Source of the DNA: Nautilus pompilius
Lineage: Eukaryota; Mollusca; Cephalopoda; Nautilida; Nautilidae
Direction of reading: 5' to 3'
Assembly: GCA_018389105.1 (NCBI GenBank)
Contig: JACATO010001552.1
Location: forward strand, 248,001-312,000
Length of the DNA: 64,000 bases
The translations under genes were made by a program, and so were the position numbers. A model generated the notes under the pieces. That model did no database searches. It was given only the letters and a program-made list of their open reading frames with translations, and was not told where the DNA came from. Position 1 is the first letter of the stretch, and every line of letters begins with the position of its first letter. This document shows, one piece after another, positions 37,453-48,029 of this stretch.

Positions 37453-39066
37453 CTCAGTGCATTATTAAATCTAAAGTTGAGCTGTGCTGCTGCTGGTAGA
37501 AACAAAACTATTTTAAAAAGTACATCTCGACATGTTAGCCAAAAAATGAACTATTATTCTTCATAGCCACATCCTGTGATAATTTAGTAATTTATATTTT
37601 AAACATGTTTAAATATATATTCCAATTTGGTACAACAAAATATGGACATTTGTGGTCTACTACTGTGTGCTACAAAAATCAACGGAGTTTAAGCCTTGAC
37701 CAGTTGATTTAGCTCAGTTAATAATTTTGAATCTTTTATGCATCTTTTTCTCGTCATTAAGATTTGAAGCCGAAAAAAATCTCTTGGTTCAATCAAGAAT
37801 ATATTAACAAAGATGAAGGAAATATCACGTATTATTAACTCATATCTTCTTATTGACTTTTCTCAATTTCTCTATTCTTTCAGTGAGTTTCCACTGTTCA
37901 TTGCCCTATCATTCACTGCTCGTATGTTTTCAATTAGATTTAAATTAAGAGAATATCCAGACAAATATGTAAGCCAATAAATTTTATTGCTCTTGAACCA
38001 AGAGAGGCCTTTCTTTACTGTATGACATGGGATCTTATCTTGCAAAAACCAAAAGTTACGATCAGGATGGAGTTGCTTAGCAGTGCCGCCTTTACCATTA
38101 CTAGACAAAAAGTCCCGGTGTGGACACTTTCTGGATGATTCTTTTGGTAAAATAGAGTTTGATTTAAATCTTTCACCTGATTTTCTTCTGGCTTTCAATG
38201 CAACACGATTACCGAAAAGATTAAGTGAAACTTTCATCATCACCTTGCTCCAATCCTCTACTTGCTAATCTTGGTATTCTTTTTTTTACAAAAAGTAGTC
38301 TTTTTGTCTTTGTATAATATAAGGTTCTGATTTTTTAGCTGAGTTGTGTAATTTGTTATCTACTGTTATCAAATATTATCTACCAAATCTATTCGATATC
38401 CCGACAGTACTTTCTTCCGATCTCTAGTTAATGCTCCACTTGATGCAAACCCGTTCAAAAGTGTCAAGTTCTTATCCAATAGTTCTGCCTGCTGTTCATA
38501 CTAGAAAACCAAGTCTTTTCAACAATTTTTGAACGTTCGACTTATGTAGTAAACTGCTGTTTAATACGATCACTTACACATTTTCTATGCATATTTTCGA
38601 AATTTAGACTGAATACGTTTTGCAGAAAAATTACTCTATCAATGACTAAAGATATTGATGCATGGATGGGTATTTATAAACATGGCAAAGTTATGAAGGA
38701 ATTTTTGAAGATTGAAACGAAAGTTTTGACAGTTTTCAGAACATAAGTAAAAGATTAGGAATCAACTGGAATATAAGGAGAATTCCAAAATATTATGATT
38801 GATGCAAATTTTTTATTGTTACAAATAACACCTTTTCATGTTCAAACTGCATTTTCTCGTGTATTGTTGAACATTTATTGTGCATCTAAATTGATGAATT
38901 CATGTATAACATAAAATCAAACATTGAAAATTACTGAATTGGACAAATTAACTGGCCAAGACCTTTTGGGATAGATGGCAGATATTTTGCAAAGATTTTC
39001 ATAGCAGATAATTGACTAATTTTTATGGCCGTACTTTTGCTTACTTTTTTAATTGCTGGCACTGAG
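37453..39066 (-). mobile_element. Full-length decayed Tc1-like transposon
   Basis: The element is 1614 bp, the usual size for Tc1. It starts CTCAGTGC (37453-37460), ends GCACTGAG (39059-39066), and is flanked by TA at 37451-37452 and 39067-39068. Inside the perfect 8-bp ends, the inverted repeats are only loosely similar. The right end, read inward, has AAAAAGTAAGCAAAAGTACG, a pattern seen in other Tc1 ends. The transposase relic lies on the minus strand. Neighbours: a LINE relic carrying a SINE insertion starts about 350 bp to the right, and a partial copy of the same transposon family lies at 41.5 kb. Confidence 0.8.
37872..38290 (-). pseudogene. Tc1 transposase catalytic-domain relic
   Basis: A 123-codon minus-strand frame covers much of the DDE domain. 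VSLNLFGNR (about 38204-38230) is the block after the first catalytic Asp. A GDDESF reading in another frame just upstream suggests a frameshift exactly at the DES motif. GERFKSNSILP then matches the GExFxxxCxxP region. FWFLQDKIPCHTVKKGLSWF matches FxFQQDNAPCHTAKxVxxWF and keeps the second Asp. NLNLIENI corresponds to PDLNPIENL and keeps the Glu. The third catalytic acid is therefore present, but the first motif is frameshifted and the N-terminal DNA-binding part is unreadable. The protein cannot be functional. Confidence 0.85.
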
Positions 39067-39399
39067 TAGTGTTTAGATTTGTAATGCAATATTCAATTTT
39101 TGTTATTGCGATAAAGTTCCTGTTAAAACTTTACTGGAACAGACTACAGTAGCACGGCTTGCACTTTACAGCTCCATTTTTCATTAAACGTGAGAAAGTA
39201 TTGAAAAGGGGCGTATAAGGTGCGTTACATACTACTCTTAATGAAAAGCTATTTAGTTTTACTTATTTTTTGTTCTACGCTTAACGATTCTGGAGTTGTT
39301 TTCTATTTCCGAAAATTTAAGTTTGTAGGTCCAGTCGTTTATAATCTTTCATGTTACAAAATTTTACATTTATAGTTATGTGCAGATATTTTAGGGGAT

Positions 39400-39617
39400 C
39401 TCGTGACGTATAAACCCCTCTATCCTCTCGAAGTCCCCGTTCAACACGTTTAACATACTGATTGTAGTAGATTCTACGAATGTCGTGGGGGGGGGAGGAC
39501 CCGTTCCAAACATTCGCTACTCTTTCACCGCAAAAAATCCGGCCTACTGCGATTCTCTAAGAGTTCCTAACTCTGTTTCCTTGTTATGTGAGAGTTTTAC
39601 CTGCCCCAAGCGCTTAC
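39400..39617 (-). mobile_element. CR1-like LINE relic, C-terminal part
   Basis: Minus-strand reading gives FCGERVANVWN (about 39508-39540), the counterpart of the FFSxRVVNxWNxLP block near the end of CR1-type ORF2 proteins. Continuation in another frame gives residues resembling PxxVVES and SxxxFKxxLD. It stops at the target duplication of the SINE at 39618, and a second part of a LINE in the same orientation resumes at 39996. I infer one LINE split by the SINE, with part of its RT thumb/connection already deleted. Confidence 0.6.
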
Positions 39618-39995
39618 TCCGCATCAGTGTCGGCCCGGTGGGGCAGGTGGTAGCGGGTTAGCTTCGTAAGAGGACCGTTGCTTCTATACCGGGTTCGATC
39701 CCAGGTTGGGGTCGGAGGAGACTTGTCGCTGATGATCGCCATAGCGTGAAACAGCTGTACGGCATTTCCTTGGTGTGCCCGACGTGAGAGAGACCTCCCG
39801 GGTCCTTGGGTGGGGGGCCCCCGATGTCGGATGGACCGGGCCGCTTGTCGGCTCGACGAACATCTCTCAGTATAACGAGGAGGACTCGACAGAGAACGGG
39901 CCACTTGTCTTTACGGGATGCGATGCCATTGGCGGAGCCTCGTTCGGAAGTCCAACTCGCTCAACAACAGCAACAACAAAAATCCGCATCAGTGT
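39618..39995 (+). mobile_element. tRNA-derived SINE with perfect 13-bp target duplication
   Basis: The body is 39631-39982 (352 bp). TCCGCATCAGTGT occurs at both 39618-39630 and 39983-39995, an exact 13-bp target site duplication. The head has an A-box-like GGGGCAGGTGGTAGCGGG (39640-39657) and a perfect B box, GGTTCGATCCC (about 39692-39702). A central stretch includes TCGCCATAGCGTGAAACAGC and continues to TGTACGGC (about 39735-39763). A long G/C-rich body follows, with a tail of AACAACAGCAACAACAAA. Such A/C-rich, short-unit tails are common in LINE-mobilised SINEs. The intact duplication and promoter boxes make this the best-preserved retroelement in the window. Open frames on both strands here are shadows. 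Confidence 0.9.
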
Positions 39996-40510
39996 TTCTA
40001 AAAACAAACAGTCGTTCAAAGCATTCGCCAGGTGGCGTTGAGCCGGACAGTGTGCTTAAACTTTCTTCTTTCTTTCAGTTGACTTAACCCGAAAGTTATA
40101 CCAGCCCTATCATATAACTCGGCATCATCCGCAGACTTCTTAAAAATTAGATAATTAATATCAGTGTTACTAGCATACATTAGAAACCGAAACGGCCCTC
40201 AAGACAGATCTTTGAGGGCGCTCGCCTCCCCTAAATTAGGTTCGGGAGGTTTTCTGTATACGTATTGGGCGAAGAAGTTTCTAATTTCCACGGTACTAAT
40301 TTATGAAAATTTGATGTCTACATCCTTTCATTACTCATCTTTGCGCTCTCTTTCTGAATATGCACAATAAAGATGCTGTAAAGTCTTATCTTATTTTTTT
40401 TTTCTTCTATCATTACAAATCTTGGTTAACGCTTTCAGTTTTTATTAGGATGTAAAGAAGAAGGAGGAAAATTCCCCCGTTGAGATTGTACCGATGGCGT
40501 ATTATACACC
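39996..40510 (-). mobile_element. CR1-like LINE relic, RT part
   Basis: The minus strand reads GPFRFLMYASNTDINYLIFK then KSADDAELYDRAG (about 40096-40194). The ADD box, with LY after it, is the counterpart of FADDTKLY, the RT catalytic block, and FLMY corresponds to GPLLFLIYINDL. A PQGS equivalent is decayed just upstream (ALKDLS, about 40205-40222). Upstream of that, PWKLETSSP resembles the SSxxxxVTSGVPQGS approach. It continues as the C-terminal fragment on the other side of the SINE. Stops and frameshifts show a dead copy. Confidence 0.65.
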
Positions 40511-41490
40511 GTTTAACAGGGCTTAATAACGAGCAGCTTTAGGAGCCTAATGCAGCAGCCGTCCTGGTAGCACGAATCAACAAACAGTGGCATGGTAATG
40601 AAATGTATGTGTTCGAACATGGCCAGGAAATGCGCTATTTAAAATAAAATTTATGGTCGATTATTCCCACATCCGAAATTCGTTTTAGCCGAAATGTGAC
40701 TGCGAGCCGTCTATTGATACAGAGATGTAATTTACCGCTGGTTAGGTTTCTCGTATACAAGACAGGGAAAACCAGATACATTCCTTCGGGGTTAGAAATG
40801 CCCACGAGCGCTGTGGCCACGCTGTCGCAAGCTTCCCGCGTAATTGTAAAATTGAGCCACTCTTGTGTAATTGAGGCGATGTGAAACGCGCTAGCAGACA
40901 AAAACCTGACAAAGATATAAAGGAATTGCTGAACCCGATCTAAGATTGTTCGCGGAAAAGAGACAAGATATGTGAGCGCGTGAAGAATATCGTGTTATTT
41001 ATCGGCGCTAAGCTGTAATTTTTGTACGGCTAATTAAGAAGGGAAAAAAAGGGAACCTCTGTGCGTTTCGACGTCAGGTGAAGCTAATCCTTCATTCTGA
41101 GCTGTCGTAAACAACGGGCAAGTGCTGTACCTTGGAACTTCCGGAAACCACTCTTTTCTGCCAGCGGTGCCAGCAGGTCAACACTTTAAACAGTCCAGTT
41201 CCTTCCTCACTGTGTAGCCAAATATGGCCACTGGAGATCATCGCACCATTTGGATTTGTGTCACAGCGGACGTTTCCGAAGACTCGTGGAACAACGACAA
41301 CATCGGAGAATGCGGAATGTTTTTGTTCGGGCATCGTGTAGGTATGTCGACGGCTTTCCAAAAACACCCGCTGTACTGTCGGTGAACAACTGAATTTCCT
41401 CATCAATTAAATAAAATCAGGCAAACAAAAAATAGTCGCGAACTTTCTCCAACTGACAGAAAAGTTTGGTTTTACTTCTGGTTTTAATGT
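40511..41490. other. Unique sequence, no supported gene
   Basis: Overlapping frames on both strands at 40635-40901 and 41092-41406 (88-104 codons) show no domain I recognise. Opposite-strand overlap argues for chance or for an unrecognised old repeat. Confidence 0.35.
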
Positions 41491-41499
41491 CGATTATTG

Positions 41500-41800
41500 A
41501 AGGGAGGTTAGCTTTAAGAAATTGTCTTTCGCATTAAATCTTAATGCGATTGCGATGCGTAATTTTGATACAGATGTCTTCTTCTCAAAGTGAAAGATTA
41601 AGACAGTGAAAATTCTTAATGCAAACACTAAATAAGTTTTGAAATATACGTTGCCACACCGCTGTCCATATCTCAATTGGATTTAAATCAAGAGAATTTC
41701 CAAATCATCCTTCAAACTAATAAATGTTATTGCTCTTGAGCCAATAAAGGATATTTTTGATGACTTGTACACGTAGCCTGTGCTATTGTGTCGACATCTA
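41500..41800 (-). mobile_element. Tc1-like transposon fragment, same family as 37.45 kb
   Basis: The minus strand reads, over frameshifts, WLKSNNIY then a decayed WPGNS and LDLNPIE. This matches WFKSNKIY and LNLNLIEN of the element at 37453-39066. At DNA level the shared stretch includes ATTGCTCTTGA (about 41729-41739 and 37988-37998), and the two segments align over about 80 bp. Only the block around the third catalytic acid is readable. No TIRs were found, so limits are approximate. Confidence 0.65.
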
Positions 41801-41804
41801 ATGG

Positions 41805-42225
41805 ACGAAGTAGTGCTGGGCAAAATGTCAATATCCTGTCAAGCTATCAGGGATAACAGCGAAATCTTTCTTGCTTTAGAGATCGGGCACAATTATGGCA
41901 CAAAATCTGATGTTAGAACTGTAGTTCAAGCTCCAGTAAGTACGTCAAAGGTGAAAAGCAAGGTGCTGTTGGCCAGAACGTACAGGCAAATAATATATAT
42001 ATAAGCATCGTGGATAACGGCGGTGATTAGACTTAGAGCCGAAGAGTGTAAACAGGGTAAGTGAAGACCCTTTTTCGGTTCACATCTCTATAATTAGCGC
42101 CCCCCTCCCCCTTTTTCTTTACGGAAAAGCATGACTGAGGTTTGCGTGTGCTGTGCGTGTTCGGGTTACTTACAAACTTGAACAGCTGTTGAAAATTCTG
42201 TTGCTTTTTAATTATAACACCTTGC
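41805..42225. other. Unique sequence, no supported gene
   Basis: A 74-codon plus frame (41780-42004) overlaps the Tc1 fragment and has no known motif. TGTTGGCCAGAACGTACAGG near 41968 resembles CTGCTGGCCAGAACCAGACA near 46075, possibly an old shared repeat. Confidence 0.3.
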
Positions 42226-42229
42226 GGAA

Positions 42230-42277
42230 GGCAGTCGGCCGCCCTTTGTTTTACATAAAAGGGGGCGATCGACTGCC
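42230..42277. repeat. G/C-rich inverted repeat (hairpin)
   Basis: GGCAGTCG (42230-42237) pairs with CGACTGCC (42270-42277). The arms continue inward, CCGCCCTTT against AAAAGGGGGCG, with small mismatches around an A/T-rich loop. It lies in a CpG-rich patch and has no TA duplication or transposon-like flanks. Confidence 0.7.
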
Positions 42278-42279
42278 AG

Positions 42280-43545
42280 CGGGTTCGCGCGCGTGTCACT
42301 CGAAAAGTCTTCCCGATGAACGAGTGCGCGCTCAGAGCAGAAACACGGTGTTCTCCCCCTAGTGGTGGGGTGTGTGTGTGTGCGCGCTATTATAGAACCC
42401 TTTAGAATTAGAGAATTCGCTGCTCTCCCGAGACTAGGGTCCTGCCGGGAGAGAAGGGCCGCGCGCGCTCGCGCTCCGTTGTCTTCACAAATTGCGGACC
42501 CTTCTCGCGAGAGAGAGAGAGAGAGAGAGAGTCCCTTTTCATTGTGTAAACAAGCGCCGTATAATGAGCAGTGGATGGATATTAAAATGGACGGACATTA
42601 CGGGTAGGGCTATTAATGTTTGTCCCCTGTGCATCGACATCGGCTCAGTCGTTAAAGAAAAAGAAGAAAACGGCAGCATCTGTATCAACAAGAGGGGCTA
42701 ATATTTGTGTAGGACGGTGGCTTATAGGTTATCTGTGATAATTTATTACCAAAACATTTTATATTCTTTTGTGATATTTGGACGCGGCTTAAACTGGAAA
42801 TCCGTACCTAATTCCCGGACCCACGCGGTAATGCTGGACTTGTTATCACGTTGTATTACATGTGGGCACGGGATAGGCTGGTGTGTGTGTGTGGGGGGGG
42901 GGAGCCAGCCTTTTATAAACGGTACACAAATCCGCTCGTGTAATTACCAGCCAGATGGCGTTGTGTTCGAGACGTGATGTCTGTGTTTTTGGTGAGCGAT
43001 GTGCTAATTTGACAATAACTGACAAAGTCCGCGCTCTCATTCCCAGGAAAATTAGCCCCGTTTTTGATATGGACCATACCGCCTAATGTTTGGAGAGGGG
43101 GGGGGGAGTGACTTTGTACAGCTTGGACGGATACAAAACATAGTAGCGAATTACGACCGACTCCTGCTCACTGTCTCACCACCGACTCGGTGACCCTCGT
43201 ACGCGCAATACCTCAGCAAACAATAAAACAGGTAATTAATGTGGCGGACATGATTTACAGTACAAAGGAGCCGGCGATGTTATATTCGCGATGTGAACAG
43301 GGGCGCTGTTTCCATTACAGGTTGAATAAATTAATTATATTAAAGATGGTTCTTTGAAGAGGAACGGTTCATTTGCATCATATTAATAAACGATGCCAAA
43401 TTATAGGTTTTGCAGTACAAATTTGCATTACAAAATGTTTTAAAAGACACCGTCCGAAGAGTTAACTTTTAAACCAAATACTAAGAACGGTTGACAGATG
43501 TCAAGATTAATTATGAAAATATTTGAAGAAGAGAAATATTAAAAA
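42280..43545. other. CpG-bearing unique sequence, possible regulatory DNA
   Basis: 42280-42500 is CpG-rich, with several CGCGCG runs and a short (GA)n at 42509-42531. 43220-43450 is low-complexity-free, A/T-rich, and contains TAATTAAT, TTAATTATATTA and ATTTGCATC, which resemble homeodomain and POU sites. No coding frame is recognised. Whether any of it is conserved cannot be judged from one sequence. Confidence 0.3.
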
Positions 43546-43550
43546 AATGT

Positions 43551-44829
43551 AAGAGAGAGAGAGAGAGAGAGAGATGACGTCAATACAATGGAGAGAGATG
43601 ACGTAAGTACAGAGAGAGAGATGACGTCAGTACACAGAGAGAGAGAGAGTTGACGTCAGTACAGTGGGAGAGAGAGGGAGAGATGACGTCAGTACAATGG
43701 GAGAGAAAAAGAGAGAGAGAGATGACGTCAGTACAATGGGAGAGAGAAAGAGAGAGAGAGATGACGTCAGTACAGTGGGAGAGAGAGGGAGAGATGACGT
43801 CAGTACAGTGGGAAAGAGAGGGAGATGACGTCAGTACACAGAGAGATTGAGAGAGAGAGAGAGAGGGAGAGATGACGTCAGTACACAGAGAGATTGAGAG
43901 AGAGAGAGAGATGACGTCAGTACAGTGGGAGAGAGGGGAGAGATGACGTAAGTACAGAGAGAGAGATGACGTCAGTACACACAGAGAGAGAGAGAGATGA
44001 CGTCAGTACAGTGGGAAAGAGAGGGAGAGATGACGTCAGTACACACAGAGAGATTGAGAGAGAGAGAGAGAGAGATGACGTCAGTACAGTGGGAGAGAGG
44101 GAGAGATGACGTCAGTACACAGAGAGATGAGAGAGAGAGAGAGAGGGAGAGATGACGTCAGTACACAGAGAGATTGAGAGAGAGAGAGAGAGAGAGATGA
44201 CGTCAGTACAGTGGAGAGAGAGGGAGAGATGACGTCAGTACACAGAGAGATTGAGAGAGAGAGAGAGAGATGACGTCAATACAATGGAGAGAGATGACGT
44301 AAGTACAGAGAGAGAGATGACGTCAGTACAGTGGGAGAGAGGGGAGAGATGACGTCAGTACAATGGGAGAGAAAAAGAGAGAGAGATGACGTCAGTACAA
44401 TGGGAGAGAGAAAGAGAGAGAGAGATGACGTCAGTACAGTGGGAGAGAGAGGGAGAGATGACGTCAGTACAGTGGGAAAGAGAGGGAGAGATGACGTCAG
44501 TACAGTGGGAAAGAGAGGGAGAGATGACGTCAGTACACAGAGAGATTGAGAGAGAGAGAGAGAGAGATGACGTCAGTACAGTGGGAGAGAGAGGGAGAGA
44601 TGACGTCAGTACAGTGGGAGAGAGATGACGTAAGTACAGAGAGAGAGATGACGTCAGTACACAGAGAGAGAGAGAGATGACGTCAGTACAGTGGGAAAGA
44701 GAGGGAGAGATGACGTCAGTACACAGAGAGATTGAGAGAGAGAGAGAGAGAGATGACGTCAGTACAGTGGGAGAGAGAGGGAGAGATGACGTCAGTACAC
44801 AGAGAGATTGAGAGAGAGAGGAGGAGGCG
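43551..44829. repeat. CRE-bearing GA minisatellite, array 1
   Basis: About 1.28 kb of variable-length units alternate GA-runs with the core ATGACGTCAGTACA. By eye I count about 33 perfect TGACGTCA palindromes and four TGACGTAA variants. Unit length varies, mostly 25-50 bp. Spacers come in recurring types: GTGGGAGAGAGAGGGAGAG, CACAGAGAGATTGAGAG and AATGGGAGAGAAAAAGAG. The order of spacer types repeats at a distance of about 670-700 bp, showing an internal duplication. The array ends in GAGAGAGAGGAGGAGGCG (44812-44829), which also ends array 3. The 205-codon minus-strand frame across it is purely repeat-derived. Confidence 0.95.
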
Positions 44830-44869
44830 GAGCAAGAAGTGGTTACCTGCAAATATGAAATAAACGGGG

Positions 44870-44950
44870 AACAGCAAAACGTTGTAAAGGAAACTGACTT
44901 GAATCGAACGCCCTGTTCTTCTGATGTCTCGCTGTAACCCCGACGAGATG
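44870..44950 (-). mobile_element. Possible tRNA-derived SINE fragment at array edge
   Basis: On the minus strand GGCGTTCGATTCAAGTC (about 44898-44914) is a good B-box match. It is preceded by GGGGTTACAGCGAGACATC, which could be a weak A-box region. It lies immediately right of array 1. Neither the AGCTGTAC core nor target duplications were found, so this is only a suggestion. Confidence 0.3.
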
Positions 44951-44954
44951 ATAT

Positions 44955-47555
44955 TTTTTTTCTATATTTCACACTGGCTTTCGAAATGGAAGCGCAAAAC
45001 CGACAGATGAGTTGGATGTGTCAGCAAACAGAAACAAGTAAAAAGTCCACAGCTTAATTCAATTACGACGTCTACAAGGAGTACTTTAAACTCATTTTAC
45101 TTATCTTATTGTTATTCAATTTATAGTTAATCGGTTTGTTTAAAGTTATTGAAAAAAAAGAAAAAAACTTTTATCGGTTAATTTATTCCGGTAGCGCAAC
45201 TCTGTCTTTAATCGGACTATTTCACTAATTCAGCCACGTTTGCCTCCTCTCCTCTCCTCCCCCCCCCAACCATCGTTGACTAGATTGAGAATAAATTTTT
45301 TAAATTCTGTAAATTTCTTTTAAAATCGTTTATTAAAGTGGCTTTTGTTTTGTTTTTTTTTTTAAATTTTACCTTTAGATGATATTTCTAGGACCCCGCT
45401 TCCATGCGTATAACAGACATAATGTAGAAGAGGAAAGAGGAAGAGGCGGATACCGTCAGAATCACGGAGCCGAACGATGCGTAACCACGACCCCATAGAC
45501 GGTCACTAAATGTATTGACGGCAAAGTTTACGAGCGTCTCTCACCTCGCCACACCTGGCAGACCAGCTCGTGCGTTTTTCTTTTGTTGTTTTTTTTTAAA
45601 TACTTATTACGCGATGAATTCTAACAAGGAAGCGGTGATGTTGGTTTATCAGCAGTTATTAATAGGTCGGAGTTCGTAATCAAGCAACGAAAACTCGAAA
45701 CGATGGTACGTTTGCCTGCCGGAGTGGTTCCCCCCCCCCCCCACGAAGTTTCAGGTGCCATTCTATTGGTCCTACGGAGAGACGGCGATTGTTCGTTGAG
45801 AAGGGCAGTGCGAGAGGAAACTACGTGAGGAAATAGTAGGGACCGATTTGTTTCTCGATTCCCCCCCACCTTTTGTGTGTGTGTTAAGGTGCGAGTCTTA
45901 AAAGGCCGTCGGGAAGTATCAATTGCTGGAGGAAATCGGGCACACATCATGAGAGGATGCCTGCAGACCATAGCAATAAATAGGTACACCTCCAAAGTGC
46001 TAAAGCCGAAGTTTTCTACTATTTATTTAGAATTGAATATTTAAAAAAGAAAGAAACAAGCTGGAACAAAAGTCCTGCTGGCCAGAACCAGACAGAAGAC
46101 GTATAAAGAAACAGCAAATTTAATTTAGCATTAATTTGTCTTTTAATTCATAAACATGGAATTGTAGGTTGATCATGGAGACAAATTAAATAATAGAAAT
46201 ACGTATGTAGATCTAGAATATTTTAAAAGTGCGCTATATAGAAATAATATCCCCTAAACTTAAAAATAAGGAATTTTTAAAGCTCTTGGGAATTGCGTAT
46301 TGAGTAAACCGCAATAGCTTTCCGGTTGTTTCTGAATAAATTATACTAAATTAAACGGAACCTTGCGAGAAAGTCGGTTTTGTAAATGGTATTCGAATAG
46401 ATCTTTAGATTAGAAAGTAAAGAATTACTAGACTAGAAGACGCTCCGCGATTTCTGCGACTCCCGCCCCAGCCCCTGCCTCCTTTTAGCCTTTCGCTTGG
46501 CTATAATTCTGAGAAACATCGGGCTTGAAAATATGCAGCAGAATTGGAGTCGGAATAAGAGAAATGTCATCAGCATCAGAAAGACACAGATCCGCTGTGA
46601 GCTTCTAGACTCGAGTCACGAACAAACTGCGAAATAATGATTACAACCTCCCTCTCTCTCTCTCTCTCTTCCTTTAACCAAAAAAAAAAGGTGAGCAGGG
46701 ACAATTTTAACCGAAAGTGAGGTAAAAATTAAATCTTAAAAGACCAGGAAAGAAAGAAAAAGGCCCATTATTTTCCTTCCCGGAGATTTCCTAGGCGGCC
46801 AGGAAGTCGGTATGGCGACTCGTTATCTGGCTGTTCACGGTGTAAATCTGATTGCAGTCATTAGCGGGCGACCAAGCTTGAACTGATGCTCACTTGATGC
46901 AGCGTTTGCTTGATGATTTTTTCTTCTTTTTACATCCACAGTTGATTTATTTATTTTTTTTGTGGGGGGAGAACTGTCGAAGGTTTCCTTCGGCGGGATT
47001 CTAAAGATGCCTGTCAGCCCCGCCGTGAGGAATCGCTGAAAAATGGCCGCGGGCCCCATCACGGCGGTATCAATACGCCGTTATTCCGCGCATGGCTGCC
47101 TCTCCCCACCACCGCGATGATTTGTCTACTTCAGTAGGAAAGTAACCCGGCTTCGACCCGCGCGCGCTCTCCTCGAAGAGAAATGTCAGAGGTATAAAAA
47201 AAGAAAGGGAAAAAAAAATTGATATTTCGAAGAGTGCGTTCTTAAGGGCTGCGTGTTTAAAAGTATCGATCAGTGACAGATAGGGGCTTTCGTCTCCCTT
47301 GGAGTGTGAAACTGCGGAGGAATAAAAAGGAAAAGGAATCCGTTCGTTCTCTACTGTTAAGTGCGTGAGAAATGGGTGTTAGAGGAAAAGTTATCTAAAT
47401 AACGTGGAAGGACGGAGCCCAGGCTCGGCTGGCGGTGTAGAGTTCCTTTTGGAGGGTTTAGGAAACTGTTTGTTCACAGTGGTTGGCAGTAATCGGGTTA
47501 CGGAGGCAGAGCTGGAGAGAAGACGATGGGCGGGCAGAGACAGCCGAGTCTGCTG
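44955..47555. other. Unique sequence, no supported gene
   Basis: A/T-rich segments alternate with CpG-bearing ones (45380-45560, 46780-47180). A short (CT)n lies at 46651-46670 and poly-C runs at 45258-45268 and 45729-45742. The 124-codon minus frame 45621-45995 has no recognised motif. Confidence 0.35.
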
Positions 47556-47572
47556 ACAAGATGGCTGGGGTC

Positions 47573-47780
47573 TATAAATAACGGCCGCCCGTGAGGTCTA
47601 CGGGCTCTTTTCAATTTTCTCGAACAGTGCGAATTAAATGGGCATTGAGACGACTCGGCTTTAGAGTCTAAAACTGTGATTTGGATATTAGGTCTCCGAC
47701 GCACTTTACATAGGCGCTAGTCGGGCGGCGGGCTTCGTTTAGGCAGACTCTGTTAGGAGGTTACAGGAAGAGTGCGAACT
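47573..47780 (+). promoter_or_regulatory. Promoter-like patch with TATA box
   Basis: AAGATGGC (about 47559-47566, YY1-like) is followed by TATAAATA at 47573-47580, then G/C-rich DNA with CGGCCGCC. Transcription would be expected to start near 47603-47612. An open frame, 47772-48026, lies about 170 bp downstream, but it is dominated by His and Gln runs from CAT/CAG-type microsatellites and is not convincing as protein. This is motif evidence only. Confidence 0.25.
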
Positions 47781-47895
47781 CATCAGAGCTGCTTCGTCTG
47801 TATCGTCTCGGCGCTGCAACGCCTGGTTTCTGACGGGGAGAACTTGACAGAAGCTAAAAGGAAAACGGATAGCCGGAAAGGGTTAAGCAGTCTAC

Positions 47896-47962
47896 ATCAT
47901 CATCATCATCATCAGCGGCAACAACAGCAACAACAATTGATAATAATAATTATTATTATCTC
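47896..47962. repeat. Compound CAT/CAA/TAA microsatellite
   Basis: (CAT)n is followed by CAGCGGCAACAACAGCAAC-type units and then ATAATAATAATTATTATTAT. It gives an apparent HHHHHH and QQQQQQ peptide in one plus frame. Confidence 0.85.
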
Positions 47963-48029
47963 AACATTTTTACAAGTTAATAATACGAAATGTAGATTTC
48001 GTGACTATCGCAGGATAATATTTTGAAGG

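Noticed and set aside
39631-39710. A functional tRNA gene at the SINE head
   Set aside because: A and B boxes are present, but the acceptor stem does not close and the copy continues into a SINE body with target duplications.
43551-44829. Regularly repeated units reminiscent of a CRISPR array
   Set aside because: Spacers are themselves GA repeats of few types, unit length varies, and the sequence context is an animal genome.
44355-44972. 205-codon minus-strand open frame rich in Ser/Leu/Thr
   Set aside because: It is the reverse translation of the CRE/GA minisatellite; the repeated peptide unit follows the DNA unit exactly.
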